Assembly (NCBI GenBank): GCA_910574455.1
Contig: CAJSYZ010000007.1
Span: forward strand, 4,707,974-4,771,973
Direction: 5' to 3'
Origin: Trichaptum fuscoviolaceum
Lineage: Eukaryota > Basidiomycota > Agaricomycetes > Hymenochaetales > Trichaptaceae
Length of the DNA: 64,000 nucleotides
Part shown: piece after piece, positions 13,243 through 25,008 of the stretch
Layout: every line of letters begins with the position of its first letter
Position numbering within the stretch: the first letter of the stretch is position 1
Translations under genes and position numbers: made by a program
The notes under the pieces: model-generated
Databases searched by the model: none
What the model was told of the DNA's origin: nothing
What the model saw: the letters and a program-made list of their open reading frames with translations, nothing else

Positions 13243-15550
13243 CTAGGACAAGGGCGTCAAAGATTTGAGTCGAGATACGCCTTCGCCGGTAATCCGAAAC
13301 TCAAATGGCTCTTTGTAATGAGGATTGGAAGGATTCACAAATCCTTCCTTGGAACTAGGAGGCTTCCGTGTTTGCTCACGCACTTCCTTTGCCCAGTCCA
13401 TGCGCAGAGCCAAATAAGACTGAGGTGCCCGACCATAAGGGCCATGGTTCCCCACTATCTTGCATATCCTTTTAAGCACGTCCTGCTGTTCATAGGTAAA
13501 GAGTGGTTCCCCCGCTGTCAGGTGCAGTACGGATGGTGCGTTTTCTATGAATTTGAAGAGAGATTCGTCGTCACCATAATAATGTCGGTCGTGGATAAGT
13601 TTATTCAAATGTTGCCTGAGTGGAGTCTCGTTCATCACCTCAAAAACGACATGTTCAGAAGACGTAATCATCTGCATCGCGTTGGAAAGGATAACAGCTT
13701 TCTCCCTGTGCGTATTTCGCCGCTTCTCCAGATGCAGGATCTTCGATAATTTTTTTCGGTCTTCGTCATTTTCCGGCCACTTTCGCACTGGCACCGGGAC
13801 TTCCGTGAGATTCGCCTGCTTGACAACTTCCGCTAGTGTGTTCAAGGATAATTGGTCGAAAGAAGCTGAGACTTCCTCAAAACTGCGCTGTATATCAGCT
13901 GGGAGAGCTTTTGGAGGAAAACCTTTGGCCGACGCATGGGGTATGTCCTCAGAGCCATAGTATTCGATGTCGCCCTCTTCGGCCATCTTTGCAAAGAATT
14001 CCTCGAAATAGAACTTAGGCAGGTCCTTCAGATCGAGGACACCCTCTTCTGATGGATCAAGATTTGGAACGGTTTGCACGTAAAGTCATCTATGCTGGCA
14101 TCCCATGTGGACTCCTGCTCGTCAAGTGTGGTGGCTGGCTGTTGTGAATCCAACTTCTTCAGCTTGCGATTGAGGATGACATACAACCTTCGATGGAATT
14201 CGAAGATAAGATAGAAGCGCACAAGAAAGAAACGGAACTTTTCGATGGGTTTTGCGTCAGGCGACGGCTGCCAGGAGTTTGTGAAGGGGTATTTGGATTT
14301 AAGCTTTGCTCTCGCGTCCTCTACCAAGCTCTCCAGCCTCTTTTCGGCTTCCTTCAGCGTCTTGGAGGCCCGGCCCTTCTCTTTGTCACCACACTTTGGG
14401 TCATTTGTCGTCTCCACCCTCGCCATTGCTTTGCTTTTCGCCTTATCCGCGTCCTTGTATGTCGTATCCTCCTCGCGGAAGTCTGCTAACTTGTCTTCAA
14501 TCCCTGCTAACCACTCTTCGTAGCGTGCTTCCTCTGAGGATATGAGGCTTTCAGGTAAAGCGGTGAGCAGGTCATCAAACAGATGCCTTGCAATGGGAAC
14601 CTTTCCGTCCCGGCGCATGGTTGGTTGGGCAGTGAACTCAGCGTAAAGCTCGTTTACACCTCTGATGAGCCCCGCTGTCTTGACACCGCCATCACCAGTA
14701 ATGTCAAAAGGGGCAACCGATTCGATCTTGAATTTGTTTGGGAAAACAATGGCAAAAGCCATATAAAGAATGTTCCTGGCGTCCTCGAAGACGTGTCGTA
14801 GTTTAATACTACAAGCTGCCGCTTCGCTCTATGTGAGAACTCATGAGTTTAATTTGTTTTGCAATAGCTTTCAAGATGACTTACCGATTCAGCTGCTACG
14901 GCAATGATTTGAAGCTCGCGTATCATGACAGCGAACGATGCTATAGTCCGCGTCAAAAGGTCGTCTTTGGAGCGGTCCGCCTTCCGTTCAGCATCCAATG
15001 TCTGGTCCGCCTTCCGTTCAGCATCCAATGTCTCCAAACGAGCCAGCTTTTCGTTCATTTGATGCACCTTGTCGGTGGTGCTTTGAATCATATCAAATTG
15101 ACTGTCAAGCCTTTTGCTAACATTAGCTGCCATGACGGAGTGTAGCGCATGGATGCCCTCCTCAGCTGCAGCCCTCGCAAGCATCGGGTAATTCAGGGTT
15201 GCCTGGTCCTTTATATGTTGTATCTCGTTGGAGAGAGAATCGACTTTCTCCTCCAAGGTCTTTATTGTCTCCGAGTAATCCGTGTTCTCCGATTTGGCCG
15301 CCTTTTTTTTCGTGGCTTTCAGATCTTCCCTTTTTTTCTCAAGATCTTGAGATCCAACATTCCGCATCGCCCGATCCAGCCGTTCATCCACTTTCTGTTT
15401 TTCATCAGGATTCGCCGCCCGAGCTGCCGCTCCATGCTTGAGTTTTGTTATCACCTGGTTGAGAACTTTGGCAGTCTCGACCAGCTTTCCTCCAATGTCC
15501 GTCCATTCCTTGCCCGCTTTGTCCAAGTCGCCCCCTATCCCATTGAGCAT
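13243..15550 (-). CDS. Unrecognised coiled-coil protein, probably frameshifted
   Basis: I do not recognise this family. The start used is the ATG at 15,550; an upstream exon may exist, because the frame continues past a GTGAGT donor and reaches 15,760. Exon A (to about 14,885) is rich in Lys/Glu/Ala with heptad-like coiled coils (TIKTLEEKVDSLSNEIQHIK) and a 10-residue tandem (LDAERKAD twice). After an intron at about 14,830-14,884, exon B reads AFAIVFPNKFKIESVAPFDI, then another charged helix and EKFRFFLVRFYLIFEFHRRL. Exon C (to the stop at 13,243) holds EGVLDLKDLPKFYFEEFF and a Lys/Arg-rich region. Joining DDFT to VQTVPNLDPSEEGV needs one extra base near 14,080, so the frame is broken by 1 nt or the sequence has an error. 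It is flanked on both sides by palindromic-word clusters and diverges from the gene at 18,261. Confidence 0.6.
14974..15033 (-). repeat. 30-bp in-frame tandem duplication
   Basis: Two exact or near-exact 30-base units encode LDAERKADQT and LDAERKADRS inside the coiled-coil gene. The frame is preserved. Confidence 0.9.
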
Positions 15551-15689
15551 GGTGACTGACAAGTCGCTAGTTGGGTATAGGAAAGAGATAAGAAGCAATC
15601 TACACAGACTGGCAATGTCACTCACAGGTTCGTTTTCAAGTCTTCGACACTGTTTGACGGCTTGGAGTCCACGTCCGACCCAGGTTTTG

Positions 15690-18240
15690 CCACCCCACTG
15701 CCAGTGGCACCGGCACTGGCGGCCTCGCTGACAGTAGAATGGAATGTCATCAAGATGCAATTAAGCTCAGGCTGGCAACACTACTCACAATTCCAAATTG
15801 GATGTGTCTGGTTCCGCCTCAGTGGCAGACGTCAAATTGCCACTGCCAACTCCTAGTCCGACCTCAAACTCCGATTGTGACCTCAACCCGGGCCCTGCAC
15901 TTGCAAGAGACTCCGAGTCGGACATGGAGACGCCGGGCCCATTCACTGGCAGGCTGTCAAGAGAATGTCCTGGTCACATACTTTGAAGGCTGGCAACATG
16001 AATGACACTTACTTGATTGCTGATTTGCCACTGTCATCTCGCTGTACCAACTGAATGAGAAATTCAATCCATTTCACCATGTCTGACCGCGTCTTTATAA
16101 GCTCGGGCCACGGATGGGCTCCATTTTTGCCGGAAGAAACTAGTCCTGTTTGGACTTTTTGTGAAAGAATTGAAATTACTACTAATACTAGTTTTTGAGA
16201 CATGTACTACATACCAGCTCGTCTGGCATCATCTGGACCCAGTAGCAGCCTGATTTGGATTGGATTGGGAGGCTCAGGTAGCACTGGCATGTTAGCGTGA
16301 GGGACAACAGACATTCTGAAGGGATAGTCGTTGAGTTGCTGGCTTCAAGATGATGTGGGGGGCATCATGATGGGGTCCGCTGCCAGTGGCAACTAAAAGC
16401 TATTCACCGTCGGAACGTGAACTTGAAGAAGTTGATGGAAGTCGGATACTACCGCTGCCAGCAGGCCACACCGTGACTCAGGCTGACGGAGTGCCGTGAA
16501 GAGTAGTACTATATTTAAATTTAAGTACTCAGGCTAGTACTACTATGCCAGTGATACTACTACTACTAGTAGTAGGACTTCCCAGCCTCACTGGCACTGG
16601 CAGTGCCACAGCATGAGTGCACCCGCTGCGAGTAGTACTACTACCGTAACTACTAGTACTACTACTACTACTACTAGTACTTACTAGTCGAATTTGAAGT
16701 TGATGATCTCAGCAACTTGACAGCTCGGCCGCCGCAGTTCGCTTCGGAGTCCGAGTCCTCGCCGGATAGTACTATAGTAGTACTATACTTGTTTGTGTTT
16801 CACGGCATGATGATGCGGAGGCACCGTGATCATCATTATGATGGTACTGGATGCCTTCCCGTAAGGATTTAGGACGACGATTCTTATCCTAAATCCTCTT
16901 CCGAATATTATCCGGGAACGGAGCCAACTTTCCGGTCGACGTCGGTCGTCCTAAATTACTGAGATCAAGGAAGGGCTCTAAACATTACAGCAGCGTTCTC
17001 ACATACCATATTTAGTAGAAGTGAAGATTATGTGACGCACCCGCTTCCATTTTAAGCAATTTTATCTATGAAAATAATCCGGCAGACCTCACCGTGGCAA
17101 CCGGAAAGGAATTTAGGACCCGTCCTAGATGTTGCTTACGGTTTAGGATGGCTGTCCTAAACCTGTACCTGACGGAGTTTCAAAGATTTAGGACAGCCTC
17201 CGCCGTCCTAAATTCTTACGGGAAGGCATCCACTAGAGTAGTGACGCAGCCTGCGGCTCAGGCTGAGTCGGAAGCCACCATACTCAGGCTATGCTTCCCG
17301 TACTAAGGATTTAGAACGGCTTTTTCGTCCTACAAGTAGTATGTAGTACTAGTACTAAACGGCACGGCTCGGAGCCAAACTCTCCGTCTTGCCCGGGCCC
17401 TAAATTTCCAGGATCTAGCAGAGGGGAAGGGTCTGCCAGATGGTCCGTGTCTAGGACAGTCGTCCTAAATGCCTGCCTTGCTTACCGTACTAGTAGTAGT
17501 ATCAGGTAAGATATCATAAGTACACCCTGATACCTTACCTTCAAGTTCAAAGGTAAGTTATACCGCGGGTCTCCATGGACCGGCAGAACTTCTGCTCAAG
17601 GCCGGCGGTGGACGGGTGGCTTCAACCTCCCTAAATGCTTGCCAGCCTGAGTGCCAAGCGGGGTCTTATGGGTTTCAATTTCGGGTGTCCTAAATCCTTC
17701 ATCCAGTGGCGCCACTGGCAGTGATACCGTGACTCAGGCTCAGCCTGAGCCTGAGGCTGCCACTGCAGTGCACTGGCAGTGGCAGTGAGGCTACTAGTTC
17801 TGGGAGGAAGGGCACTGCGTTCCGGAATTGCGTGATAACGCTCAGGGAAATCTGCCTCCCGTGCGAACGTCTTCAAGTTGACAAATGGGGGACTCGGACT
17901 CGGAGTAAGGGACTTGCCGGCGAAGCTCGGCCCGTTTTTCTACTACTGTAGTATTAGTAATAACTTGAAGTTGCCCCTCAGGCTCACTGCCAGTGGCACT
18001 CACTGCCAGTGGCTCACTCAGGCTACTACTAGTACTAGTAATAGCCTACTACTACTAGTACTACTCAGGCTGCCGGTGGCATGCCACGGTGGCGACACTT
18101 GACCTTCATTCCAACTTCACTCACCGTTTGAATAACCCTTGCCATTACTTTCCTCTCAGGCATACTACTACTACTACTAGTATTCCTAGTAGTAGTACTC
18201 ACTGCACTGCCAACTTGAAGTAGCTCAGGCTCTTCGTTCA
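15690..18240. repeat. Large palindromic-word field between two divergent genes
   Basis: About 2.5 kb in which most of the sequence is made of recurring self-complementary words. Examples: CACTGCCAGTGGCACCGGC (about 15,693), GACTCCGAGTCGGA (15,909-15,925), AGTACTACTACTACTACTAC with flanking CTAGTA (about 16,655-16,682), CAGCCTGAGCCTGAGGCTG (about 17,741-17,760), CACTGCCAGTGGCACTC (about 17,988), ACTACTACTAGTACTACTC (about 18,047). It also contains the MITE at 16,849-17,231 and further TTTAGGAC/GTCCTAAA scraps to about 17,700 that look like rearranged relatives of it. No gene is supported here. An exon of the coiled-coil gene may lie at its left end. Confidence 0.82.
16849..17231. mobile_element. 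MITE-like element, 383 bp, about 30-bp inverted ends, ACT target duplication
   Basis: The left end GGATGCCTTCCCGTAAG continues GATTTAGGACGACG. The right end is its inverted complement (CGTCCTAAAT then TCTTACGGGAAGGCATCC) with about two mismatches. ACT stands immediately outside both ends (16,846-16,848 and 17,232-17,234), a 3-bp target duplication as made by PIF/Harbinger- or CACTA-type transposases. The interior has more TTTAGGAC..GTCCTAAA hairpins and no open frame worth naming, so it is non-autonomous. Confidence 0.8.
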
Positions 18241-18260
18241 GTCACTATCAAATCTCCAAA

Positions 18261-20101
18261 ATGTCAAGTTCTGATCTCGGGGATACTCCAAGCTCTTGCT
18301 TGGACACAGACGAGGACGAGGACGGTTCAGAATCCAGCTTTGGTCTCAACACTCACAGCTCAAAGTCCGCGATCATCGAAGACGAGAGCGAATACGAAGT
18401 GTATACAAATCCTGTAGAGGTTAAGTTCGGTAGGACCACATATTATCTATATTTCAGTGTGTGGTTTGGCTTATCTTCAATGACTTGTCAGAGGACCTAC
18501 CCTTTGGTTATCGCTCGGGAGCATATATCGATAGCACGGTGGTCCAGTCAATCACCAAAAGCTTAGAGTCCAAGCTAGAGCATGCAAATCGCTTCGGGTT
18601 TTCGTCGAACGATTTCAAGGAAACACTTGTTCTGGCTGATCGGCTGGGGAGGTACTTTGATACGTCAAATCAGTATATCAGTAACCGGGTTAGGGAAGCA
18701 CAGGCTCTGCAGAGGAAGACGGCTGTGATGCTAGACCAGTTCGGATCAGTACATACCAGTACACGGACATGATCTTCAAGCTAGGTGAAGAACTAGCTAT
18801 CCTGATGCGTTATACGTAAGCTGCAAATTAAATCAAAAGCTTGAATGCACGTCTCTAACCGCTTGTTCTTATGGTAATGCGCTATAGCCCGAGGAGCCAC
18901 TTGAGCTGCTTATCCGCAAGCGTGTGGAGGAATCAAGACTTGCTGTCGCCACGGCGTTCATATCTGTTCTTCCCGGCTTTTTCCGTCAGGGAAACTCATC
19001 AATGTTTTCACTGGGGACGTCATCTGGGATAATTTCTTGTCTTGCTTAGTCGCCCGATATCATTCACACCATGCAATCGTGCGTTGGCAACGTAAATTTG
19101 AGGATGAGGAGGCGGGGCAATCGATTGAGACAGGACAAAATCTGTCTTTTCTGCCATAAGGATCGACATCAAAGGCACCAAAGCTCGAGGAAAAAGTTCG
19201 TCTTGAACTCTCTGCTCCATTGAAGCACTTTACGGCAGTCGTGGGTGTTCCGTGAATCTTAACGGAGACTACAAGCAGGGCCTCCGAAACCCAAGGCTTG
19301 CGCTCAAGGTTCTTTCTCCCCCTACTTTATTTGGTCATATAACGAGTGCAAGGATTGGATCGTCTTCCTAGACAAATGCCGTGAACGGAACAATTGCCAA
19401 AGCCGCCCGTGGTCAACTCTCAGAAGCAGAAGTCAATTGTTCTGCGACTCAGCGACTCCGACTGTCTTTCAATCCGGAACAGCACGAGAGGCTCGGCGTC
19501 GATGGAACCGTGAACTTGAACGTGCCGGTGGAGAAGCTGCTCTAGCTGACTTTCATCGACTCATTCAGAAGTCAATGGATATTACTTGGCGTCGACCTCG
19601 GCTGATGGGTGGAACGTCCTCATTGGAGAATAATCGACAAATCCAGCGCGAATACGGAAATTATTCGGTTGTTCTGCGCAGGTTTCAACTGGATCAGGAA
19701 ATGTTTTAATCATCCTCTGTGATGATTCGCTTCTGGATCTGTTGCTCATGAAATGATGGTGCAATGCAGCGGGCGAGCTTCTCCAGGGAGATGGACTTTG
19801 CTAGGCTGGGCATTATCGAAGTGACTCGAGCCATTAGGCAATTTGACGATGCTGATCGCAAAGATATAGACAAGGAACAAGACTCGACAGGGCCGCCGAA
19901 TTTCTCCACGAAGATATGGAAAACACATCGATCATGCCCTTATTCCGGCAGAGCAAATTTTTTGACTCTTTACTCCTGAAGACAGTCGACGATTTACTTC
20001 GTAATTATGGTCCATTTTTATTTAACAGATTATGGAATCCTATTTGCTCTTCTCGACAAATTGGATCCCAGTCACGGACACCGACTCGGATGTCAATATG
20101 A
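18261..20101 (+). CDS. Unrecognised acidic-N-terminus protein, multi-exon, probably degraded
   Basis: The ATG at 18,261 opens a Ser/Asp/Glu-rich exon (MSSSDLGDTPSSC, TDEDEDGSES). A 38-nt intron (18,420-18,457) joins it in frame to VVWLIFNDLSEDLPFGY and a helical stretch (SITKSLESKLEHANRFGF, ALQRKTAVMLDQFGS). Then the frame slips near 18,755, where CAGTACATAC/CAGTACACGG is nearly duplicated, and continues as YTDMIFKLGEELAILMRYT, intron, PEEPLELLIRKRVEESRL. Later pieces include VIWDNFLSCLVARYHSHHA (about 19,020), ARRRWNRELERAGGEAALAD (about 19,500) and FRQSKFFDSLLLKTVDDLL (about 19,940), ending near 20,101. I do not know the family. It is divergent from the coiled-coil gene across the word field and ends just before another word cluster. 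Exon joins are tentative. Confidence 0.45.
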
Positions 20102-20249
20102 GCTCGGCGATGTAACTGGCGGTTGCATATTGGCCATTCCCCGACACGAAGTGTTCTAGGGTTCACCAGCGCGCGATTCAAGTTTAAGTTGTGTCCGTGT
20201 TAAATTTTTATTTCGTTTTACTATGTTTATGACAAAAGTCAAGGACTCG

Positions 20250-20780
20250 GATTGTACGAGTACTACTCATTCTATGCCAGTGCTTACTCCCTTTTCAAGT
20301 TTAACTGTAAAGCTCCTCTCGCACCTATGCTGCACTATTGGTAGTTAGTACTAGTAGCAACTATGTGAACATAGTTTTCTTGATTACTACTATATACTGC
20401 AAAAAAGTTATTTATTTATTCATAGCATATGCTTCAAGTTGATAGTACTACCGTGACTAGTACTACTAAGTAGTCTGTCGTTCAACTTGAACTTCAACTT
20501 CAAGATGGTTAAATTAGAACTTGAAGTAGTACTAGTAGTAGTAGCAGCCTGAGGCAGGTTATTGGTTCATTTCCAGTTGTTGGCAAGTTCCTGTTATTGT
20601 ACACTTTTTACTTGAAGTTTTCTATGTTCATACTAGTAGTACTAGTACCAGTAGTAGTAGTACTCAGCCTGAGGCTGCCAGTGCACTGCAGCAGTGGGAA
20701 ATTTTGACCACTGCCACTGACAGTGGCATCCGAGGCATGATCCAACTTGAACTTGAAAGTCTAAGATGCACCAACTAGTA
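20250..20780. repeat. Palindromic-word cluster between the acidic gene and the Plavaka 3' end
   Basis: GTTCAACTTGAACTTCAAC (about 20,485), ACTTGAAGTAGTACTAGTAG (about 20,520), TAGTACTAGTACCAGTAG (about 20,637), CAGCCTGAGGCTGCCAGTG (about 20,667) and CACTGCCACTGACAGTGGC (about 20,710). No open frame crosses the cluster. The cluster lies just beyond the 3' end of the transposase, where terminal or subterminal repeats of a DNA transposon would be expected. Confidence 0.75.
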
Positions 20781-20892
20781 ACACTACAATTCTAGATATA
20801 GCTAGTACCATAATCCGTCATCTGAACATTTAAATGTTATATCCTTACTTCATAAGTTTCAAGGTACTTTGTGAGCTAAATGAGGTTTATCT

Positions 20893-23800
20893 TTATTGTT
20901 GCCTACTTTCGTACAATGTTTCATGCATGTGCATGTCAGCAAATCGGTTAACATAGAAATCTATTGTAAAAGTCCAGGGACTCCTCAGTGTGTCAATGGA
21001 CTTCGGAGGACATTCATCACCCTCTGGAACCCCAAGGAGGTGAGCTAAACGGAAGATACTCCCTAGAGCTATCACGGATAACTTTGGAGTTTTTTGAGTC
21101 ACCGTGACGGGGGTAGCCTGACTCCGAGTCGGAGGTGTCATTCAGGTCACTCCGGCGAGTCCGAGTCAGCGGTTGACGGCAACTTCCAATAGTACTACGC
21201 TGGCACGCGGTTAGAGGTCTCTGACTCATACTCTGGCTCGACTATCCACATTCTTGTTTTTCTGTCAGGTGAGTCTCCAACGTTCTTGAAAAACTGGACA
21301 AGGGCGCATTCCTGACGTTCTCCATTGGCGGTGAAGGAGAAAAGAAGCATAACCCGAGCGAATTCGCATCCCTGCAAACCCCTTTTTGCGAGAACTAACT
21401 TGGACAAGAACGACATCACGTCGTGGTTTTCCGCGCCAAGAGGGATTGGACCTGATCACCTCCCTCATTGCTTGCTCTATAGGAATTGATTCCGCCGCGG
21501 TAGGCGAAATACGCGGTAGCTGAAATGGAAGATGGCAATGTCATTGCCCATTTCCAGTGCAAACTGTTGTTCGGCTATCAGGCTTTCAGAAGCGCTTCCG
21601 AGGTCATAGTATCCTAATTCGTTCAAGTTGCACCTTTCGTACTTGCAGAATAGGTATATTTTGATGAGTCGTCGGAGCTGTCGGAGTTCCGGATGGCCTT
21701 TTATCGCCGCAAGAGCGTTGAGCTGTTTGGGGTACAGCTTACTGGACTCTGTAAGGATAGCAACGAATAATGTCAGATATCCAGCGCCACAATTTGAAGC
21801 TCGTGTTACTGACGTTGTTTCGAAGCCATTAACATCAAGCTCGAAGGATCGACTTCTACCACCTAAGCAAAACCGATGTTCTGTATTTTCCACATCATGA
21901 AGAACAACACTACTTTGCAGTCCTTCCACTGATGAAGTGCTGAAAAACTCATCCAGGTCAGGCAATTTCGTTGTGCCCTTGATTACCCACAGTGCCATCG
22001 AAGAAATCATCTGTATCATTGGCTGCTCCTGCCACACCAATACACTGCAACTGCTCCCTCTGGATTCGGGATCCTCTCAGCATCATCCTCCTCCGGCTCT
22101 GACATATTCTTCCGCAGAACATCTCGCAAAACTTTCCACGTAGCCTCGGATAGCGTTAGTCGTCTAGCATTCCACGCCGTTTGAAGTCTGACCTCGATGC
22201 AATAAGTTTGCTGAGTCGTTTGGTTTGCTGTGATCATCTGGCCCAAGGGATCATTTCCTGTTCGAGCGTCGCCACGTTTCTTTGACCGCATAAATATGTT
22301 TATTCTCTGTAATCGATGAACACAGCCCGCTCGGGGTGCAGCAAACAGAGGGATCAATGTTGGATAATGGACCATAGCATGCTGTCGTGGTAGTGAAAAG
22401 TTATCCCGGATGCCCTTAGCTATGAATATTTGCGATAACGGTGAAAGTGATCCAAAGAGGCTTTGATTTGATCAAGAGTTAGAGGCTGTAATCGTGTACC
22501 GACGCACAAGGTAACAGAAGTCTAGAAATGCACTTAATGTGCGAATCATATCATCGTGTGCAATGCCCACGATAGCCGGAAGATACACCTAAGCAAATTG
22601 CATCAAATATCAGCAAACCACTGCCTCGAACAAGATAAAAAGGTCACATACTTCCATAAGTGCCTTAGAAATCATTGCCTGTCCATTGCTTGAAGCCTCG
22701 GCCTTCGGGGAATCTGCGAAGTCCAGGAAAAGGAGCAGCAACTCTGATTCTACGCGGATGTTTAGCAATGGTATTTACATTAAACAACTTGCGAAAAAAA
22801 TCACCTTTTATCCACAATATCCAGCTCTGACGTGGTCAAGCTCTGACATATCCACTCGACAAGATGATCCTTGAACACGCCTTTGATGATTTGGTGCAGC
22901 AGGTCCGGAGATAATGAGATCGCATATATCTGCGCGTGGAATGTCATTGGTGAAAGGCTACGGAGCAACGTATCAGTTGCAATATACGCATCCAATGAAT
23001 AATTTTGAAGCACGTACCACAATGTCCTGGTGGAATCCGTACTCTTTCCGAATTGTTGCTTTATTCATGTTGTTGGCGTCTACCTGTTCTATCAATCGTT
23101 CGTGCAGCTCTTTTGTTCGAGGAATTGATACAAATTCCGGATTATCGAGGTCCTTGTGAGGCGCTGTGCATCTATAATGTCGAAAGTAAGTCATCACCAC
23201 AGAGCTTGGATTTCAGGAAAGCCTGAGGGCGGTAGTACTTACTTGCAGGCACCATCCAGTACATATGGCGCAAAGGCTGACCTGTTCCGGATAATCGGCT
23301 ATATATGAGCCGAGTCCGAAAACCGACCTACGCAAGTGACCATCAGGGCACCGGAGAATGGTTTTCTGAGTGTTCATGATCATTGCGGATTTCAGCGAGA
23401 TTAAGATCCTCGATATAGACGAATGAAAGATCTGATGTCGAAAGTGCCGGAAGTCATCTGACTTTTCGTATTGCCGCTCAGCTGCAAAGCATCAGAAGTC
23501 AATTGAATAGATCACTATTAACACATACTCTTTGGTATTGCCAGAAATGCTATGAGCTGGACTGTATTCAGTTTCTGGGACCGCCGGGCCTTGTTTGATA
23601 CATTCCCAATCGAGAGATACAAAGGATAGTATTCATTATTGCCAGTTCCAACAGAAACCGTTGTCTTATCGCTCCCTAAAATGACCGGAGACGAACATAG
23701 ATCCATGGACTGCTTTATCTTCTGCGTTAGCGATCTTGTTCTAAGTCCAAGGATAATAAGTATCTGTGCGAGTTAATGAGTCCATGACTTACAGCCTGTT

Positions 23801-24172
23801 CCCAAGCAAAATTCCCGGACATGTAATTTCTGAAAACTCGTTCTTTGTCATTGATATTATTGGTGTCCTCCTTTGTCTGAAATTCACGAAACGGGACAAA
23901 GTCAAATTCGCCTTCTAAAGCCGGGTTATCCACCAAATTTCGGATTACTTCCAAAGGATCCCGATACCATACATCATATTCTTTCCTCTTCCATGACTCG
24001 ATGTTCTCGTTTGTCGCTTTTTGGCCATTGTCGTTAGTGTAGAAGTTACTGAAGGATTTCCAAGATACATCACCGACTTTTTAGTGTCAATGATCTTGTA
24101 CAAATTTTGTGCATCTCCATCGAGCAGTGCACCAGCTGTATCCAGACTTGAGTCATCATTGGGATCTGTCGC
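20893..24172 (-). pseudogene. Plavaka transposase, catalytic and C-terminal part
   Basis: Reading right to left, spliced pieces give WYRDPLEVIRNLVDNPAL, FDFVPFREF, YMSGNFAWEQA, then PVILGSDKTTVSVGTG and EYYPLYLSIGNVSN (about 23,600-23,700, the most conserved block of the family), FLAIPK, ILRCPDGHLRRSVFGLGSYI with ADYPEQVSL (about 23,290-23,370), LSPDLLHQIIKGVFKDHLVE (about 22,860-22,910), and the C-terminal block RGLQGCEFARVMLLFSF, ALVQFFKNVGDSPD, MWIVEPEYES. The last exon (20,893-21,115) has SVIALGSIFRLAHLLGVPEG and FYVNRFADMHMHE. The C-terminal pieces are joined across about 100 bases of palindromic words (21,115-21,210) bounded by GTGCC and TCAG, possibly an intron. Several frame slips exist besides the gypsy insertion. 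Inactive as it stands. Confidence 0.88.
24168..24172. repeat. Target-site duplication GTCGC (left)
   Basis: GTCGC directly abuts the TG of the LTR at 24,173. The same five bases follow the other LTR at 30,909-30,913. Five bases is the usual length for Ty3/gypsy integrases. Confidence 0.95.
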
Positions 24173-25008
24173 TGTTACGACCGTCGGGAATTGTAGCGGG
24201 AAACAGTTTCGGGAAACTGGAATTCGCGACAAGAACCCGCGTTCGGGAATCTGGATTCGCGACTGGGAACGAGCGTGGGAATTCAGGCGGGAAAAACGCG
24301 CGGGATTCTATCCAGGCGCGTCGCGGGATTCTCAAGGCCAGCTAGGACTCTTCACTGCTTTGAACGTCAAGTAAGCGGATCCCTTAAGGAAGCACTCCAC
24401 AAGTAAGTATTGCGCAACTAACTACACAGGAGAAAAGAGAGAGATCGCACCTAAGGAAGCACTCCACAAGAGGTCAAAAGTGGGGTGCTCCTTACGATGC
24501 CTACAGCTATTTATCTACTTCGTAAAGACTGTATAGTTAATCTACGCTAAGTGTCCTTGCGCAATGCGCCACCTATCTACTACAAACGATACATGCTACG
24601 ACCGCACTGCTAGGCATGGTCTATCCCGTCTCTCCAGATGGCTACGGCCTGTCCGTGGCGTCAGCGTCCGGTCCGGGGCCGCGATCTAGCCAGACTAGGT
24701 ATGCCAGACTGTTGCAGGTCGTCACCTTGAGGTACTAACGGATTAATGAGCGTATGTTGATAAGTGAATGTACGTGTGCGTGGCGGGTCGTCGTAAATGA
24801 ATGTGTGTATGCGTGCATGGTGGTCGGGACGGTGGTGCGGGATAGGTCACGTGAGCGGGGGATCTTGCGGGGGATCGTGCGAGTCGGGAAAGGGGTTTCG
24901 CGACGGGAGAATCCAATGGCGGGATTCTCCCCGCGGGATTGTCTGCTCATGTCGGGATCCTTGGCGGGAAAGTGCGGGAAATGAGAAAAGGGGCCTGGGA
25001 TCTCGACA
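24173..25008 (-). repeat. 3' LTR of copy A (836 bp)
   Basis: On the plus strand it begins TGTTACGACC and ends GATCTCGACA. Compared with the 5' LTR I count eight 1-2 base indels (net +6) and no substitutions. The pol reading frame enters this LTR and stops inside it at 24,735. Confidence 0.95.

Noticed and set aside
15551..15760. N-terminal extension of the coiled-coil gene (continuous frame to 15,760)
   Set aside because: It crosses a good GTGAGT..CAG intron and word-rich sequence; the extension reads as low-complexity chance peptide.
13025..18260. CRISPR-like array suggested by recurring short repeats
   Set aside because: The words are irregularly spaced, degenerate, in both orientations and of several kinds; this is eukaryotic DNA.
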